Source: Lachnospiraceae bacterium (GTDB lineage Bacteria > Bacillota > Clostridia > Lachnospirales > Lachnospiraceae). From it: a stretch of DNA of 52,642 nucleotides. Of this stretch, positions 34,479 to 42,943 are shown piece after piece (the stretch's first letter is position 1; every line of letters begins with the position of its first letter). The notes beneath the pieces are model-generated. The model saw only the letters and a list, made by a program, of their open reading frames with translations. It was not told where the DNA came from and made no database searches. Both the position numbers and the translations under genes were made by a program. The stretch spans positions 1 to 52,642 of the forward strand of contig JAAWKU010000007.1 of NCBI GenBank assembly GCA_022797535.1, given 5' to 3'.

Positions 34479-35417
34479 TCAGATATGGGATTTATTGGGA
34501 TCCTCTGCCTCCCTATCCCCCATCATAAGAAATGCAGCCAGATTACCCCGTTTTCCCTGGCTGGCCCGATGGGAAAACAGATAGCCGGGATTGCAGCAGG
34601 TACAAAGATCCGTCACCTGGATTCGGGACAGGGGAATCCCCGCTGCCCGCAGCACAAGCAGATTTGCCAGCCACAGATCCAACTGGTACTTTCCCTCTTC
34701 TTTTCCCGGCTTCAGAATCTGCGTGTGGGGATAGACTCTTTGAGCCTCCAGCTCCGCCAGCAGTCCAGGGCTGTCCGGAATCTCCGCCTCCATCCGGCGA
34801 AACTGCTCCGCCACCTCTTCGCTGACTTCATAGCAATTCTGGCAGATGGAAGGGCCGATGGCAGCAATTAGATCCTCCGGCCTGGTGCCAAATTCCTGTC
34901 CCATGCGCTGTACCATGCAGCCGCCCATGCCGGCCATCGTTCCCCGCCAGCCGGCATGGGCCAGGCCGATGGCTCCATTCCTGCGATCCACAAAGAACAG
35001 GGGCACACAGTCTGCGAAAAAGCACACCAGACACAGCTCCTTCTCATTGGTCACCAGGCCGTCCACGTCGGTATAGCCCCGTTCACAGACAATTCCCTTT
35101 CCTCCGTCCGTGGAATAAACCCGCCGGATATTGGTGGTATGGGTCTGGAAGGTGCATACCATATGGCCCACATCCGTGCCCAGCGCCGCAGCCATGCGGC
35201 GAAAATTTTCCTGTACCCTGTCCTCCTCGTCCCCCCTGGTGAAGGACAGATTCATGGAGGCATAGATGTCCCGGCTGACACCGCCCTTCCTGGTGGAAAA
35301 TCCATGAGTGATTCCCGGCTGGGCAGAGAGCAGAGGAAAGGTAAGATACTCCACCGGTCCCACCTCACGCTGACGCATCACCGGCTCCCGGCCTGCCGCC
35401 CTGATGATCTGTTCCAT
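34479..35417 (-). CDS. pgeF: Polyphenol oxidase / laccase-like purine nucleoside phosphorylase (PgeF, YfiH family)
   Basis: 312 residues. Family motifs: ITHGFSTRKGGVS, MNLSFTRGDEE, TFQTHTTNI, DVDGLVTN, FFADCVPLFF, GLAHAGWRGT and a His/Cys set (His in QTHT, Cys in ADCV, His in AHAGWRG) that binds a metal. Members act as purine nucleoside phosphorylases or in peptidoglycan editing. Stop is 11 bp from yraN start side; the gene follows yraN in the operon. Confidence 0.93.
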   Translation of the reverse strand: MEQIIRAAGREPVMRQREVGPVEYLTFPLLSAQPGITHGFSTRKGGVSRDIYASMNLSFTRGDEEDRVQENFRRMAAALGTDVGHMVCTFQTHTTNIRRVYSTDGGKGIVCERGYTDVDGLVTNEKELCLVCFFADCVPLFFVDRRNGAIGLAHAGWRGTMAGMGGCMVQRMGQEFGTRPEDLIAAIGPSICQNCYEVSEEVAEQFRRMEAEIPDSPGLLAELEAQRVYPHTQILKPGKEEGKYQLDLWLANLLVLRAAGIPLSRIQVTDLCTCCNPGYLFSHRASQGKRGNLAAFLMMGDREAEDPNKSHI

Positions 35418-35427
35418 ATATCTCCTC

Positions 35428-35784
35428 CTAACGGTAATGATGGGGAAACGCGTTTTTCACCCACCGAATCTCTTCCCCCTCTATAGCTATCACGTCATAC
35501 CTTATTGCAGTCTGCGCAGGCAGCCGCCTGACCAGGCGATAATGATCCGCCACCCGGCAAATCAGTCTTTGCTTGGAATAGCCCACCGCCTCCTCAGGAT
35601 GCCCCATGCAGGAGCTGGCCCTGTATTTCACCTCTATAAATACCAGATACTCACCGTCCCGGCCCACCAGATCAATCTCTCCGCTGCGACTGCGGTAATT
35701 GCGCGCCAATATGGACACTCCCCGGCTTTCCAGAAAAGCGGCAGCCAGGCCTTCCTTGTCTGCCCCCACTCTGCGTCTGTTCAT
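35428..35784 (-). CDS. yraN: YraN family endonuclease-like protein (UPF0102)
   Basis: 118 residues. Holliday-junction-resolvase-like fold with the conserved core ILARNYRSRSGEIDLVGRDG and FIEVKYR (about 52-58), i.e. the E-x-K and D residues of a restriction-like nuclease site. Nuclease activity is not proven for most members. Overlaps ylqH by 4 bp. Confidence 0.93.
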   Translation of the reverse strand: MNRRRVGADKEGLAAAFLESRGVSILARNYRSRSGEIDLVGRDGEYLVFIEVKYRASSCMGHPEEAVGYSKQRLICRVADHYRLVRRLPAQTAIRYDVIAIEGEEIRWVKNAFPHHYR

Positions 35785-36077
35785 CCTTTGCCTCCGATTT
35801 TTCCGATCTTTCCTCTGAGCTTATCCATGGAGTCCACAAATACCAGGATTTCCGCCACCACCTCGTAGAGTTCCGGCGGTATCATATCTCCGATCTCCAG
35901 CCTGGAAAGAGTATCCGCCAGCTTGTCGTCCCGGTGTATGGGCACATCGTTCTCCTGGGCCCTCTCAATGATACGCTCCGCCAGCTTCCCCCTGCCGGAG
36001 GCAATGATCTTCGGAGCGTCCTCCTGTGGATTATACTCCAGCGCAATGGCCTGTTTTGGTTTTTTGTTTTCTGCCAT
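35781..36077 (-). CDS. FlhB C-terminal-like protein (YlqH family)
   Basis: 98 residues matching the cytoplasmic tail of FlhB/EscU: QAIALEYNPQEDAPKIIASG, then LAERIIERAQENDVPIH and LADTLSRLEIGDMIPPELYEVVAEIL, core IGDMIPPELYEVVAEIL. The NPTH autocleavage motif of true FlhB is absent. The membrane half is also absent. Similar free-standing YlqH proteins occur with YlqG in spore formers outside flagellar operons; the role is unknown. Translationally coupled to yraN. Confidence 0.9.
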   Translation of the reverse strand: MAENKKPKQAIALEYNPQEDAPKIIASGRGKLAERIIERAQENDVPIHRDDKLADTLSRLEIGDMIPPELYEVVAEILVFVDSMDKLRGKIGKIGGKG

Positions 36078-36124
36078 GTCAATCTCCTGTTTCGATAAAG
36101 CCCCTGCCTGAACAAATTCCTCTG

Positions 36125-36208
36125 CTTTATTCCATACCCTTTATTCCATACCTATTATTCCATACCTTTTATTCCATACCCTCTTTGCCATACCTTCTAT
36201 GCCATACC
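36125..36208 (-). repeat. Intergenic tandem array, exactly 6 x 14 bp
   Basis: Six contiguous 14-bp units of CTTTATTCCATACC type with few substitutions (the last two have TGCC for TTCC). It sits between ylqG and ylqH, in a gap that otherwise holds nothing recognised except the ylqH ribosome site. Confidence 0.95.
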
Positions 36209-36255
36209 GGAAGGGGGATTCCATGAATCCCCATATTATCCCAAAATATGTCATA

Positions 36256-37962
36256 TCAGGCGAAGGCGTCAAAAGAGTAGTCAGCACCCATGGGCCGGTT
36301 GCTCCGGGCCTCAATCAATTCCTGCATCACCGTGTTCCCTGTTCCTGGTTCCCTAGTCTGGAAGGCGCAATTCATATGATATCCCCGCTGTTCCAGCCTG
36401 CTGTTCAGCAGATCAATATGCTCCGCGATAAAGTCCAGCATCTCTTCGTCCGGCAGATAGAAACGGGTTCCCACATGGTTCTCTTTCAGTTGGACATAGA
36501 CATCCATAGGACCCAGATTCGCCATATCCAGATGAAGCAGCGCGCTCACCTCTCCCTCCCGGACCGCCTTCTTATGCCTGTTTGTGTACACATACAACTC
36601 CCCGTGGGCATCCTGATCCATCATTTTCAGGGGCAGCTGCACATAGGAGTACATGTCGTTCAACTGATTCAGGAAATTTAGATTCTGGCTTAAATTCTGC
36701 ACCGTCCTGCCCAGCGCGCTTCCCTCCTGTCCCGCACTGCCCAGCGCCTCCGACAGAGCTCCCAGCTGTCTGCCCAGCCTGCTGTACATCTCACCCAGCT
36801 TCTCCTTGCTGGCGTCCTGGGGCCGCAGGGACAATTCCTGCCTCACATACTCCTGCAGCTGCTTTTGAAATTGAGGGGACTTAGCCAGTTCTTTCAAGGG
36901 CAGCGGCTTTCCCTCCGCCAGCGCCCGGGCCACCTGGCGCAGCAAATCAGAAGCCGCCTGGCCCCTCTGCAATGCCTGACCCTTCACCGGAATTTCCCGG
37001 GCCGGCTGGCCCTCTCCGGCTTCCGCCTCCTTTAGAATGTCCTGAGGCAGCCGTTCTGCTTCCACTCCCTTTCCCTCCGGCTGTAAGGCTTCCTCGGCAA
37101 TCACAATTTTCGTCTGGCCCTGCGCATTGTCCCGATTCCCTGATAAAACCTCCGCCAGGGTTTCCGCCGTCTCCTGAGCCTCCGGCAGGATTCCCGCCTC
37201 CGGCTGAGAAGAGACGGCTTCCCCGATCCCTGCCGCGGGCTTCCCGTCCTCTCCCAGCAGCAGAGCCGCCAGCAGCCTGCCGATCTCCCGCTCAAGGCCC
37301 TGTCCCGCCATCTCCTGCAGCAGTCCAGGCAGCTGCGCGCCTATATCATGCACCCCTCCCATAATCTGATGCGTCATATTTTTATAAGAGTGCAGCTGTT
37401 CCAGATTCTCTTCATTCACTGGAAGTCCCAGCTTGTGCAGGTCTATAATATCCATGACCTCCGCATCCGCAAATGCAGTAACCTCATGGTAAAAAGTCTG
37501 CAATGCCTCCTTGTCAATGGGCATACCCTCCTTCATCAGCTGTCCCACCAGTTGCATGGTGGTGTCGTTGACGGGCAGGGAAGCCATCTCCACCGCTTTC
37601 TGAGCGTTGGCCTCCATGCCCATATTCTCAAAAAGGGGGCTCAGGGAAAGGCTGCTGCCGTTATTTTTCACCTGAAACAGAATGTTCCTGCCCATGGACA
37701 GGGCTATGCTCTGCTCCAGCCTGGCCTGAATTTCCAGTTCGCTCCCCTGGAAATTCACCAGAAGCCGCAGATCCTCCCCGGTCTTTTCCAGAATCTGCCC
37801 GGAGAGCACCTGTCCGGGAGCCAGCGCCCGGATCTCCTTCTGCAGAATAGAGGGGGAAGGCTCCCTCCACGATGTCTGAGCATTCTGCGCGTTCTGGGCA
37901 TTCTGCGTGTTCTGGGCATTCCCGGTCTGTTTTCCTGACTGTAATAAATCCTTGATCCACAT
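36256..37962 (-). CDS. FliK-like flagellar hook-length-control domain protein (YlqG family)
   Basis: 568 residues. Begins with a repetitive Asn/Ala/Gln stretch (residues 14-30) encoded by 18-bp repeats. A long middle region of Leu-rich helices and Gln/Glu-rich linkers follows. Residues about 420-545 resemble the Flg_hook domain of FliK: MMDQDAHGELYVYTN, SALLHLDMANLGPMDVYVQL and VGTRFYLPDEEMLDFI. This gene and the FlhB-tail-like gene downstream form a pair, as in B. subtilis ylqG-ylqH next to rnhB. No flagellar gene is seen in the window, so the role is unknown. Confidence 0.85.
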   Translation of the reverse strand: MWIKDLLQSGKQTGNAQNTQNAQNAQNAQTSWREPSPSILQKEIRALAPGQVLSGQILEKTGEDLRLLVNFQGSELEIQARLEQSIALSMGRNILFQVKNNGSSLSLSPLFENMGMEANAQKAVEMASLPVNDTTMQLVGQLMKEGMPIDKEALQTFYHEVTAFADAEVMDIIDLHKLGLPVNEENLEQLHSYKNMTHQIMGGVHDIGAQLPGLLQEMAGQGLEREIGRLLAALLLGEDGKPAAGIGEAVSSQPEAGILPEAQETAETLAEVLSGNRDNAQGQTKIVIAEEALQPEGKGVEAERLPQDILKEAEAGEGQPAREIPVKGQALQRGQAASDLLRQVARALAEGKPLPLKELAKSPQFQKQLQEYVRQELSLRPQDASKEKLGEMYSRLGRQLGALSEALGSAGQEGSALGRTVQNLSQNLNFLNQLNDMYSYVQLPLKMMDQDAHGELYVYTNRHKKAVREGEVSALLHLDMANLGPMDVYVQLKENHVGTRFYLPDEEMLDFIAEHIDLLNSRLEQRGYHMNCAFQTREPGTGNTVMQELIEARSNRPMGADYSFDAFA

Positions 37963-37971
37963 AATGACTCC

Positions 37972-38730
37972 TCACACGAAACGATGGATAAAACTCTTCC
38001 GATGGATAGGCGTGGGGCCATACTTTTTCAGCGCCTCAATGTGAGCCTCGCCCCCATATCCTTTATTCTTTGCAAAGCCATACCCCGGAAACAACTGGTC
38101 ATACTTCCGCATTAGTCTGTCTCTGGTGACTTTGGCGATGATGCTGGCTGCCCCGATGGATATACTCTTGGCATCACCCTTGATGATGGGAATCTGCCGT
38201 ATGGATACCTGGGGAATGGTTACCGCGTCGTTGAGAAGCAGATCCGGCTGGGGATACAGCTTACCAATGGCCTCCCGCATGGCCTCGTAGGTGGCCTGCA
38301 ATATATTGATCTCATCGATCCTCTGGGGAGAGGCATAGCCCACCCCCCAGCACAGGGCCTTCTCCAGTATGACCGTATAGAGTTCCTCTCTCTTTTTTTC
38401 GGTTATTTGTTTGGAATCATTAATATATAAGATGTCACAATCCTTTGGAAGGATTACGGCCCCTGCCACCACTGGCCCCGCCAGAGGGCCCCTGCCCGCC
38501 TCGTCTATGCCGCAGATATAAGTATAGCCGCTGAAGCTGCGCTCATATTCCCATAGCTTTTCTGTCCGCAGCTTCTCTCTTTCCAGTGATTCCATACGCT
38601 TTCTGGCCGCTTCCACACATTTGCGGACGCCGGCCCTTTCGTCGTCCTCATACAGTGTTATAAAAGCAGGCAGCTCATTATCACAAGCTGCCTGCAACTG
38701 CGCCTTTACTTCCCCGATCCTGACTGTCAT
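37972..38730 (-). CDS. rnhB: Ribonuclease HII
   Basis: 252 residues with an N-terminal extension of about 70 residues, as in other Firmicutes RnhB. Catalytic motifs: CGIDEAGRGPLAGPVVAGA (about 73-91; Asp, Glu), ADQ-region equivalent NDSKQI (about 105-110), LLNDAV (about 166-171, Asp) and AASIIAKVTRDR (about 192-203). It cuts RNA-DNA hybrids, including single ribonucleotides, in genomic DNA. AGGAG 6 nt before the ATG. Confidence 0.97.
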   Translation of the reverse strand: MTVRIGEVKAQLQAACDNELPAFITLYEDDERAGVRKCVEAARKRMESLEREKLRTEKLWEYERSFSGYTYICGIDEAGRGPLAGPVVAGAVILPKDCDILYINDSKQITEKKREELYTVILEKALCWGVGYASPQRIDEINILQATYEAMREAIGKLYPQPDLLLNDAVTIPQVSIRQIPIIKGDAKSISIGAASIIAKVTRDRLMRKYDQLFPGYGFAKNKGYGGEAHIEALKKYGPTPIHRKSFIHRFV

Positions 38731-38741
38731 GCCCGGCTCCT

Positions 38742-39296
38742 TTACTGATGCTTTAACACGCCGAATTTATCAAAGGGCCAAATGCGGACCCATGCCCTGC
38801 CGATAATGTCATCCCGCTTGATATTCCCCACCTGGGACACCCGGCTGTCTGTACTGTTGTTGCGGTTGTCCCCCAGCACAAAATATTCATCGTCCCCCAG
38901 CGTGATGGGCTGGCTGGCCAGGCCGATATGGTCTGGCTGGATGACTTCCTTCCCGTAATTCTCGTTCAGAATTTCCCCGTCGATGTAGATATTCCCCTGC
39001 TGGTCAATCTGCACGGTCTCCCCCGGCAGACCGATAATCCGCTTGATATAGTAAGTCTTTTCCTTGTATTTAAAGGGAAAAACAATGATATCAAAACGTT
39101 GCGGATCATGAAATCGGTAGGTGATCTTATCCACGATCAGATTGTCCTCATCGCTCAGGGTGGGTTCCATACTTCCCCCGTTCACCTCGGTTCTCTGCCC
39201 TACAAACGCAATAACCAGATAGGTCAGGCAAAGTACGATCAACAGATAAAGCCCCGTGCTCAATATTTCTCTCATTACTTTCTTCATGTCATTCAT
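38742..39296 (-). CDS. lepB: Signal peptidase I
   Basis: 184 residues, one N-terminal membrane helix (about 12-32). Catalytic Ser in GGSMEPTL (about 40-47), Lys in YYIKRIIGLPGE (about 84-95), and the box GDNRNNSTDSR (about 142-152). It removes signal peptides outside the membrane. One of two type I signal peptidases in this window, flanking rbgA. Confidence 0.96.
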   Translation of the reverse strand: MNDMKKVMREILSTGLYLLIVLCLTYLVIAFVGQRTEVNGGSMEPTLSDEDNLIVDKITYRFHDPQRFDIIVFPFKYKEKTYYIKRIIGLPGETVQIDQQGNIYIDGEILNENYGKEVIQPDHIGLASQPITLGDDEYFVLGDNRNNSTDSRVSQVGNIKRDDIIGRAWVRIWPFDKFGVLKHQ

Positions 39297-39303
39297 CCAA
39301 CCT

Positions 39304-40155
39304 TCATATAGTTTCTATGGGTTTTTCCAGCGTAAGCCTGCCTAATCTGCCGCTGCGGTAATCCTCCAACAGTAGAGACGCTGCCTTCTCCAGATCCAGT
39401 TCACTGCCTCTGGCATAGCATCCTCTGCTCTCCGCCACCCGGGCCAGTACGGAAGAGGGTTCCCCCGTCCCCTCAATCCCGTAACGCTGAGGCAGTGCCC
39501 GGGGATACAGCTGCCCCAGACAGCGGATCAGGTCGCAGGCCAGTTCATCCAGAATGATCACTTCATCATTCATGGAGCCGATAAATGCCAGGCGCATCCC
39601 CACCTGCTGGTCCTCAAATTTGGGCCACAGGATACCGGGAGTGTCCAACAGTTCCAGCCCCTTGCCCAGCCGGATCCACTGCTTGCCCTTGGTCACTCCG
39701 GGCTTGTTTCCGGTTTTGGTGCAGGCTTTTCCCGCAAAGGCATTGATAAATGTGGATTTCCCCACATTGGGGATTCCCACCACCATGGCCCGGACTGGCC
39801 GGTTCACGATCCCCCGTCTGCGGTCCCGCTCAATCTTCTCCCTGCAAGCCTCCTGAACCAGTCCCTGAATTGACTTTACGCCGCTGCCTGTCTTGGAATT
39901 GATCTCCAGCACATGGGCGCCCTGCCTCTGAAAGTATTGAACCCACTGTCGGTTACATACCGGATCTGCCAAATCGGACTTATTCAGCAGCACAATCCGG
40001 GACTTTCCCGCCGCCAGCCTGTCAATGTCGGGATTGTGGCTGCTCAGGGGGATCCTGGCATCCACCAGCTCTATGACCAGGTCTATCAGCTTTATATTTT
40101 CCTGCATCATCCGGACTGCTTTGGTCATATGCCCCGGATACCATTGATAATTCAT
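39304..40155 (-). CDS. rbgA: Ribosome biogenesis GTPase RbgA (YlqF)
   Basis: 283 residues. A circularly permuted GTPase: NKSD (G4, about 60-63) comes before the P-loop GIPNVGKST (about 123-131), then LLDTPGILWP (G3). N-terminal YQWYPGHMTKA and the ARIPLSSHNPD region are typical. It acts late in 50S assembly (uL16 step). ATG 40155 with AAAGAGG upstream is preferred over 40179. An exact 36-nt copy of codons 34-46 (40020-40055) is present upstream of the U32 gene, on the opposite strand sense. Confidence 0.95.
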   Translation of the reverse strand: MNYQWYPGHMTKAVRMMQENIKLIDLVIELVDARIPLSSHNPDIDRLAAGKSRIVLLNKSDLADPVCNRQWVQYFQRQGAHVLEINSKTGSGVKSIQGLVQEACREKIERDRRRGIVNRPVRAMVVGIPNVGKSTFINAFAGKACTKTGNKPGVTKGKQWIRLGKGLELLDTPGILWPKFEDQQVGMRLAFIGSMNDEVIILDELACDLIRCLGQLYPRALPQRYGIEGTGEPSSVLARVAESRGCYARGSELDLEKAASLLLEDYRSGRLGRLTLEKPIETI

Positions 40156-40209
40156 ATTCTCCTCTTTCCTGCGCGCCACAGATTGCGCCGTTAAACTCCG
40201 GCATGGCTG

Positions 40210-40788
40210 TCAGTGTATCAGTCCCGCACCTCCCTGGTCACCGCCCAGACGCAGCCACGCCTCCCCGATAATATCCTGTTCCCGGATGGGGCCTATATTG
40301 GCGGAACGGCTGTCCTCGCTGCTGCCCGGATTATCCCCTATGCAGAAATACTGTCCCAGTTCCATGGTGAGTTCTGTCCCGGCGATTCCGGGATCCAATA
40401 TTTTCATCTTCACCCAGGGGCTTTCCAATCCGTTGACATACAACACGCCGTTCTGGATCAGCACCGTGTCCCCGGGCCCGGCCACCACACGCTTCACATA
40501 ATAATGGGTATTGGTATTGCCGTTGGGCAGAAATACTACCACATCGCCCACCTTCGGAGTTGACAGGGTATAGCTGAAGCGGTTGACGTACACCCGCTGT
40601 CCGTTGTACAAATCCGGCTCCATGGACGCCCCCACCATGTTGGTGTAGGTCCCGAAAAAAAAGGTGAGTACCACCGCGATAAACACAGCGGCCACCATGC
40701 CAAATACCACCACAAAAAATTCCCTTACAGCCAGGGGGCTGATCTTTTTCCTCCGCTTGTAAAAGCTCAAACCTTTATTGTGCGGCAC
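40210..40788 (-). CDS. Signal peptidase I (second copy)
   Basis: 192 residues from GTG 40788, which has AGGAGG 7 nt upstream. An ATG at 40794 is only one base from that site, and longer frames would begin upstream of the promoter (-10 at 40910-40915). Charged N-terminus (YKRRKKIS), one membrane helix (about 24-44), catalytic GASMEPDL, Lys in YYVKRVVAGPGD and GDNPGSSEDSR. The sequence is divergent from lepB at 38742, so different substrates are possible. Confidence 0.92.
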   Translation of the reverse strand: MPHNKGLSFYKRRKKISPLAVREFFVVVFGMVAAVFIAVVLTFFFGTYTNMVGASMEPDLYNGQRVYVNRFSYTLSTPKVGDVVVFLPNGNTNTHYYVKRVVAGPGDTVLIQNGVLYVNGLESPWVKMKILDPGIAGTELTMELGQYFCIGDNPGSSEDSRSANIGPIREQDIIGEAWLRLGGDQGGAGLIH

Positions 40789-40909
40789 TGCCATTCCTCC
40801 TACATATGTGCTCCGCATCCCCCCCATGGTTCCGCTGCGGAAGCTGCTCCTCCTCTGGCTCCATGCCTGGAACCGTCCGGGAGATATTGCGTGTAATGTC
40901 CTGCCTAAC

Positions 40910-40938
40910 AGTATAGCACATTCTTTTAAAATAGAAAA
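40910..40938 (-). promoter_or_regulatory. Promoter of the second signal peptidase / rbgA operon
   Basis: Extended -10 TGCTATACT (hexamer 40910-40915) with a poor -35 TTTTCT at 40933-40938 and a 17-bp spacer. It lies inside the downstream part of the rplS terminator region, so the second unit starts right where the first ends. Confidence 0.6.
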
Positions 40939-40964
40939 GGACAACTACAAAAAAGTAATTGTCC
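40928..40964 (-). terminator. Terminator of rplS
   Basis: Minus-strand 10-bp stem GGACAATTAC/GTAGTTGTCC (one G-T pair), six-T loop, followed by TTTTCTATTTT. Confidence 0.85.
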
Positions 40965-40976
40965 CATTTCGGCGGC

Positions 40977-41324
40977 CTATCTGACCAACTCTTTTACCTT
41001 GGCCTTCTTACCAACACGGTCTCTCAGGTAGTTCAGCTTGGCCCGTCTTACCTTACCTCTTCTAACCACTTCGATCTTCTCCACATTGGGGGAATGTACC
41101 GGCCAAGTCTTTTCAACGCCGATTCCGTTAGAAGTTTTCCTTACGGTAAAGGTCTCGCGGCTGCTTCCGCCCTGTCTCTTCAGGACTACGCCCTCAAACA
41201 CCTGAATTCTCTCACGGTTTCCCTCTTTGATCTTGCCGTATACCTTGACGGTATCGCCTACGGCAAATTCGTCCACGGCAGCTTTCATCTGCTCAGCTTC
41301 AATCTCTCTGATAATATCACTCAT
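40977..41324 (-). CDS. rplS: 50S ribosomal protein bL19
   Basis: 115 residues. Signatures [27 protein letters not shown] and [25 protein letters not shown], core [14 protein letters not shown]. It stands at the 30S-50S interface. ATG 41324 lies 6 nt after AGGAGG; the ATG just before it (41327) is only 3 nt away. Unlike the usual trmD-rplS coupling, it has a promoter of its own. Confidence 0.98.
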   Translation of the reverse strand: MSDIIREIEAEQMKAAVDEFAVGDTVKVYGKIKEGNRERIQVFEGVVLKRQGGSSRETFTVRKTSNGIGVEKTWPVHSPNVEKIEVVRRGKVRRAKLNYLRDRVGKKAKVKELVR

Positions 41325-41401
41325 CATAAACCTCCTGAAATGTACTTGATGTTCTTAATACAATCTGTAACAGAGGACCATCTCATTTTCGCAACGTTAA
41401 G

Positions 41402-41430
41402 ATTTTACCACAGTATGGAATATTATGCAA
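41402..41430 (-). promoter_or_regulatory. rplS promoter
   Basis: TTGCAT (41425-41430), 17-bp spacer, TAAAAT (41402-41407). It begins 16 bp after the trmD stop. Leader about 70 nt. Confidence 0.72.
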
Positions 41431-41446
41431 GTATTTTTTAAAAAAT

Positions 41447-42865
41447 TTAAATTCCCTTTCTTAGCCACCACATGCTTTCATTGCACAGATAAAGTCCCAA
41501 TTTTTCCTGAAGCCGTATGGCAGAAATATTGTTCTCATTGATCTGACAGTAAGGAGTCTCTCCCCGTTTCAGATGCCGGTTGATCAGCCAGCTTTCCAGT
41601 GAGGCCGCCAGCCCCTGCCGCCGATATGCTTCATCCACATACAGCATTCCCATACTGCCGTCTCTGTGCGTGCCGATAAACCCCGCCAGCCGGTTTTGTT
41701 CCCCATCTAATACATAAACGCCATACATGGCGCCGCTTATTATGCGCTGGTGTATATACGTCTTATCACATTTTTTATAATGTATTGACACGTATTCCAG
41801 ATCGTTTTCTCCCAGGGGCCGAATATTTTGGTGTTCCACTCTCAGTGATTCCCTTCGGGTATAACAGGCCTGACAGCAGGTTTCTTCAACCACAAAGCCA
41901 TATTGCTCTGTCAGCAAGTCCTTCGCCGCTTCCTGGCAAACCACCAAATCAATTTGTGCCTGACCGGAAATCCCATACGACATATACTCCCTTGCCAACC
42001 TTCCGGCTTCCCGGGAAGATTCCACATATAGCCCATATATCCGGGTCTGTTCCACATTCACCATCAGGTTTTCCCCCTGACAGCACACCATGCATGCCAT
42101 GCCCCGGGCCATCCATTCCATCAGATGAATATGCTTCCGTTTATTCCGGGCTAATTTTATAATAGTGTCCTGTTGCGTCCGATATAAAGCAAACAGATCA
42201 GGTCTCCGCTGTCTGGTCCGTTCCAGAGACTGCTCCAGCCGCCACGCCTCAATCTTTCGATGATTACCAGACAGCAGCACCTGGGGCACGGGTTTATCAT
42301 GCCACACTTCCGGCCGGGAATATTGGGGATATTCCAGCAGGTGATTGTGAAAAGATTCCGTCTCTGCAGACTCCCCGTTATGCAGCACGCCGGGCACCAG
42401 CCTGGCAATGGCATCGATCATCACCATGGCCGCAAGTTCCCCCCCGGTCAACACATAATCTCCCAGAGAAATATAGTCGGTGACAATCTCTTCCAACACA
42501 CGTTCATCAATCCCCTCATAATGCCCGCACAGGAAGATCAGTTCCTTCTCCCGGGAAAATTCCCTGGCCAGCTTCTGCGTAAAAGTTCTGCCCTGAGGGG
42601 TCACATAAATCGTACGGACTTTTTGAGTTCCGATTCCCTCTGTCACGGACAAATAGGCGTCATAGACAGGCTGAGCCTGCATCAGCATCCCTGCTCCGCC
42701 CCCATAGGGATAATCGTCTACCTTACCATGTTTGTCCAGGGTAAAATCCCGGATATTCACCATATGAAAAGACAACTGTCCTTTCTCCGCCGCCCTGCCC
42801 AGGATACTCTGGCGCAGTCCCTGTTCCACCATTTCCGGAAACAACGTCAATACATGGAATTTCAT
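41447..42865 (-). CDS. trmD: TrmD tRNA (m1G37) methyltransferase fused to a GNAT/FR47-like acyltransferase
   Basis: 472 residues in one uninterrupted frame; ordinary TrmD is about 230-250. Residues 1-240 are a complete TrmD: MKFHVLTLFPEM, DDYPYGGGAGML (about 50-61), LCGHYEGIDERV (112-123), SLGDYVLTGGELAAMVMID (133-151; SAM-binding trefoil knot) and the C-terminal helix EAWRLEQSLERTRQRRPDLF. It adds a methyl to G37 next to the anticodon. Residues about 245-472 are a second module: a first lobe ending VVEETCCQACYTRRESL (about 335-351), then a GNAT-type lobe (about 355-472) with FIGTHRDGSMGMLYVDEAYRRQGLAASLESW, core MLYVDEAYRRQGLAASLE (acetyl-CoA pyrophosphate loop) and ENNISAIRLQEKLGL near the end. 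The arrangement resembles glycine N-acyltransferase-like FR47 proteins. The start ATG 42865 follows GGGAG. Confidence 0.93.
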   Translation of the reverse strand: MKFHVLTLFPEMVEQGLRQSILGRAAEKGQLSFHMVNIRDFTLDKHGKVDDYPYGGGAGMLMQAQPVYDAYLSVTEGIGTQKVRTIYVTPQGRTFTQKLAREFSREKELIFLCGHYEGIDERVLEEIVTDYISLGDYVLTGGELAAMVMIDAIARLVPGVLHNGESAETESFHNHLLEYPQYSRPEVWHDKPVPQVLLSGNHRKIEAWRLEQSLERTRQRRPDLFALYRTQQDTIIKLARNKRKHIHLMEWMARGMACMVCCQGENLMVNVEQTRIYGLYVESSREAGRLAREYMSYGISGQAQIDLVVCQEAAKDLLTEQYGFVVEETCCQACYTRRESLRVEHQNIRPLGENDLEYVSIHYKKCDKTYIHQRIISGAMYGVYVLDGEQNRLAGFIGTHRDGSMGMLYVDEAYRRQGLAASLESWLINRHLKRGETPYCQINENNISAIRLQEKLGLYLCNESMWWLRKGI

Positions 42866-42943
42866 TCCGTCTCCCATCCGCCCGCTCTGACAGGCAAGGC
42901 CAAATTTCCGCACACCCTCCGTGTCCCAGATCCTTCGATTCTT

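Noticed and set aside
5831..36208. CRISPR arrays
   Set aside because: Units are only 12-19 bp and directly adjacent, with no unique spacers and no cas genes in the window.
40789..40944. Longer N-terminus for the second signal peptidase
   Set aside because: It would begin at a TTG upstream of the extended -10 TGCTATACT, so it would not be on the transcript; the GTG at 40788 has the ribosome site.
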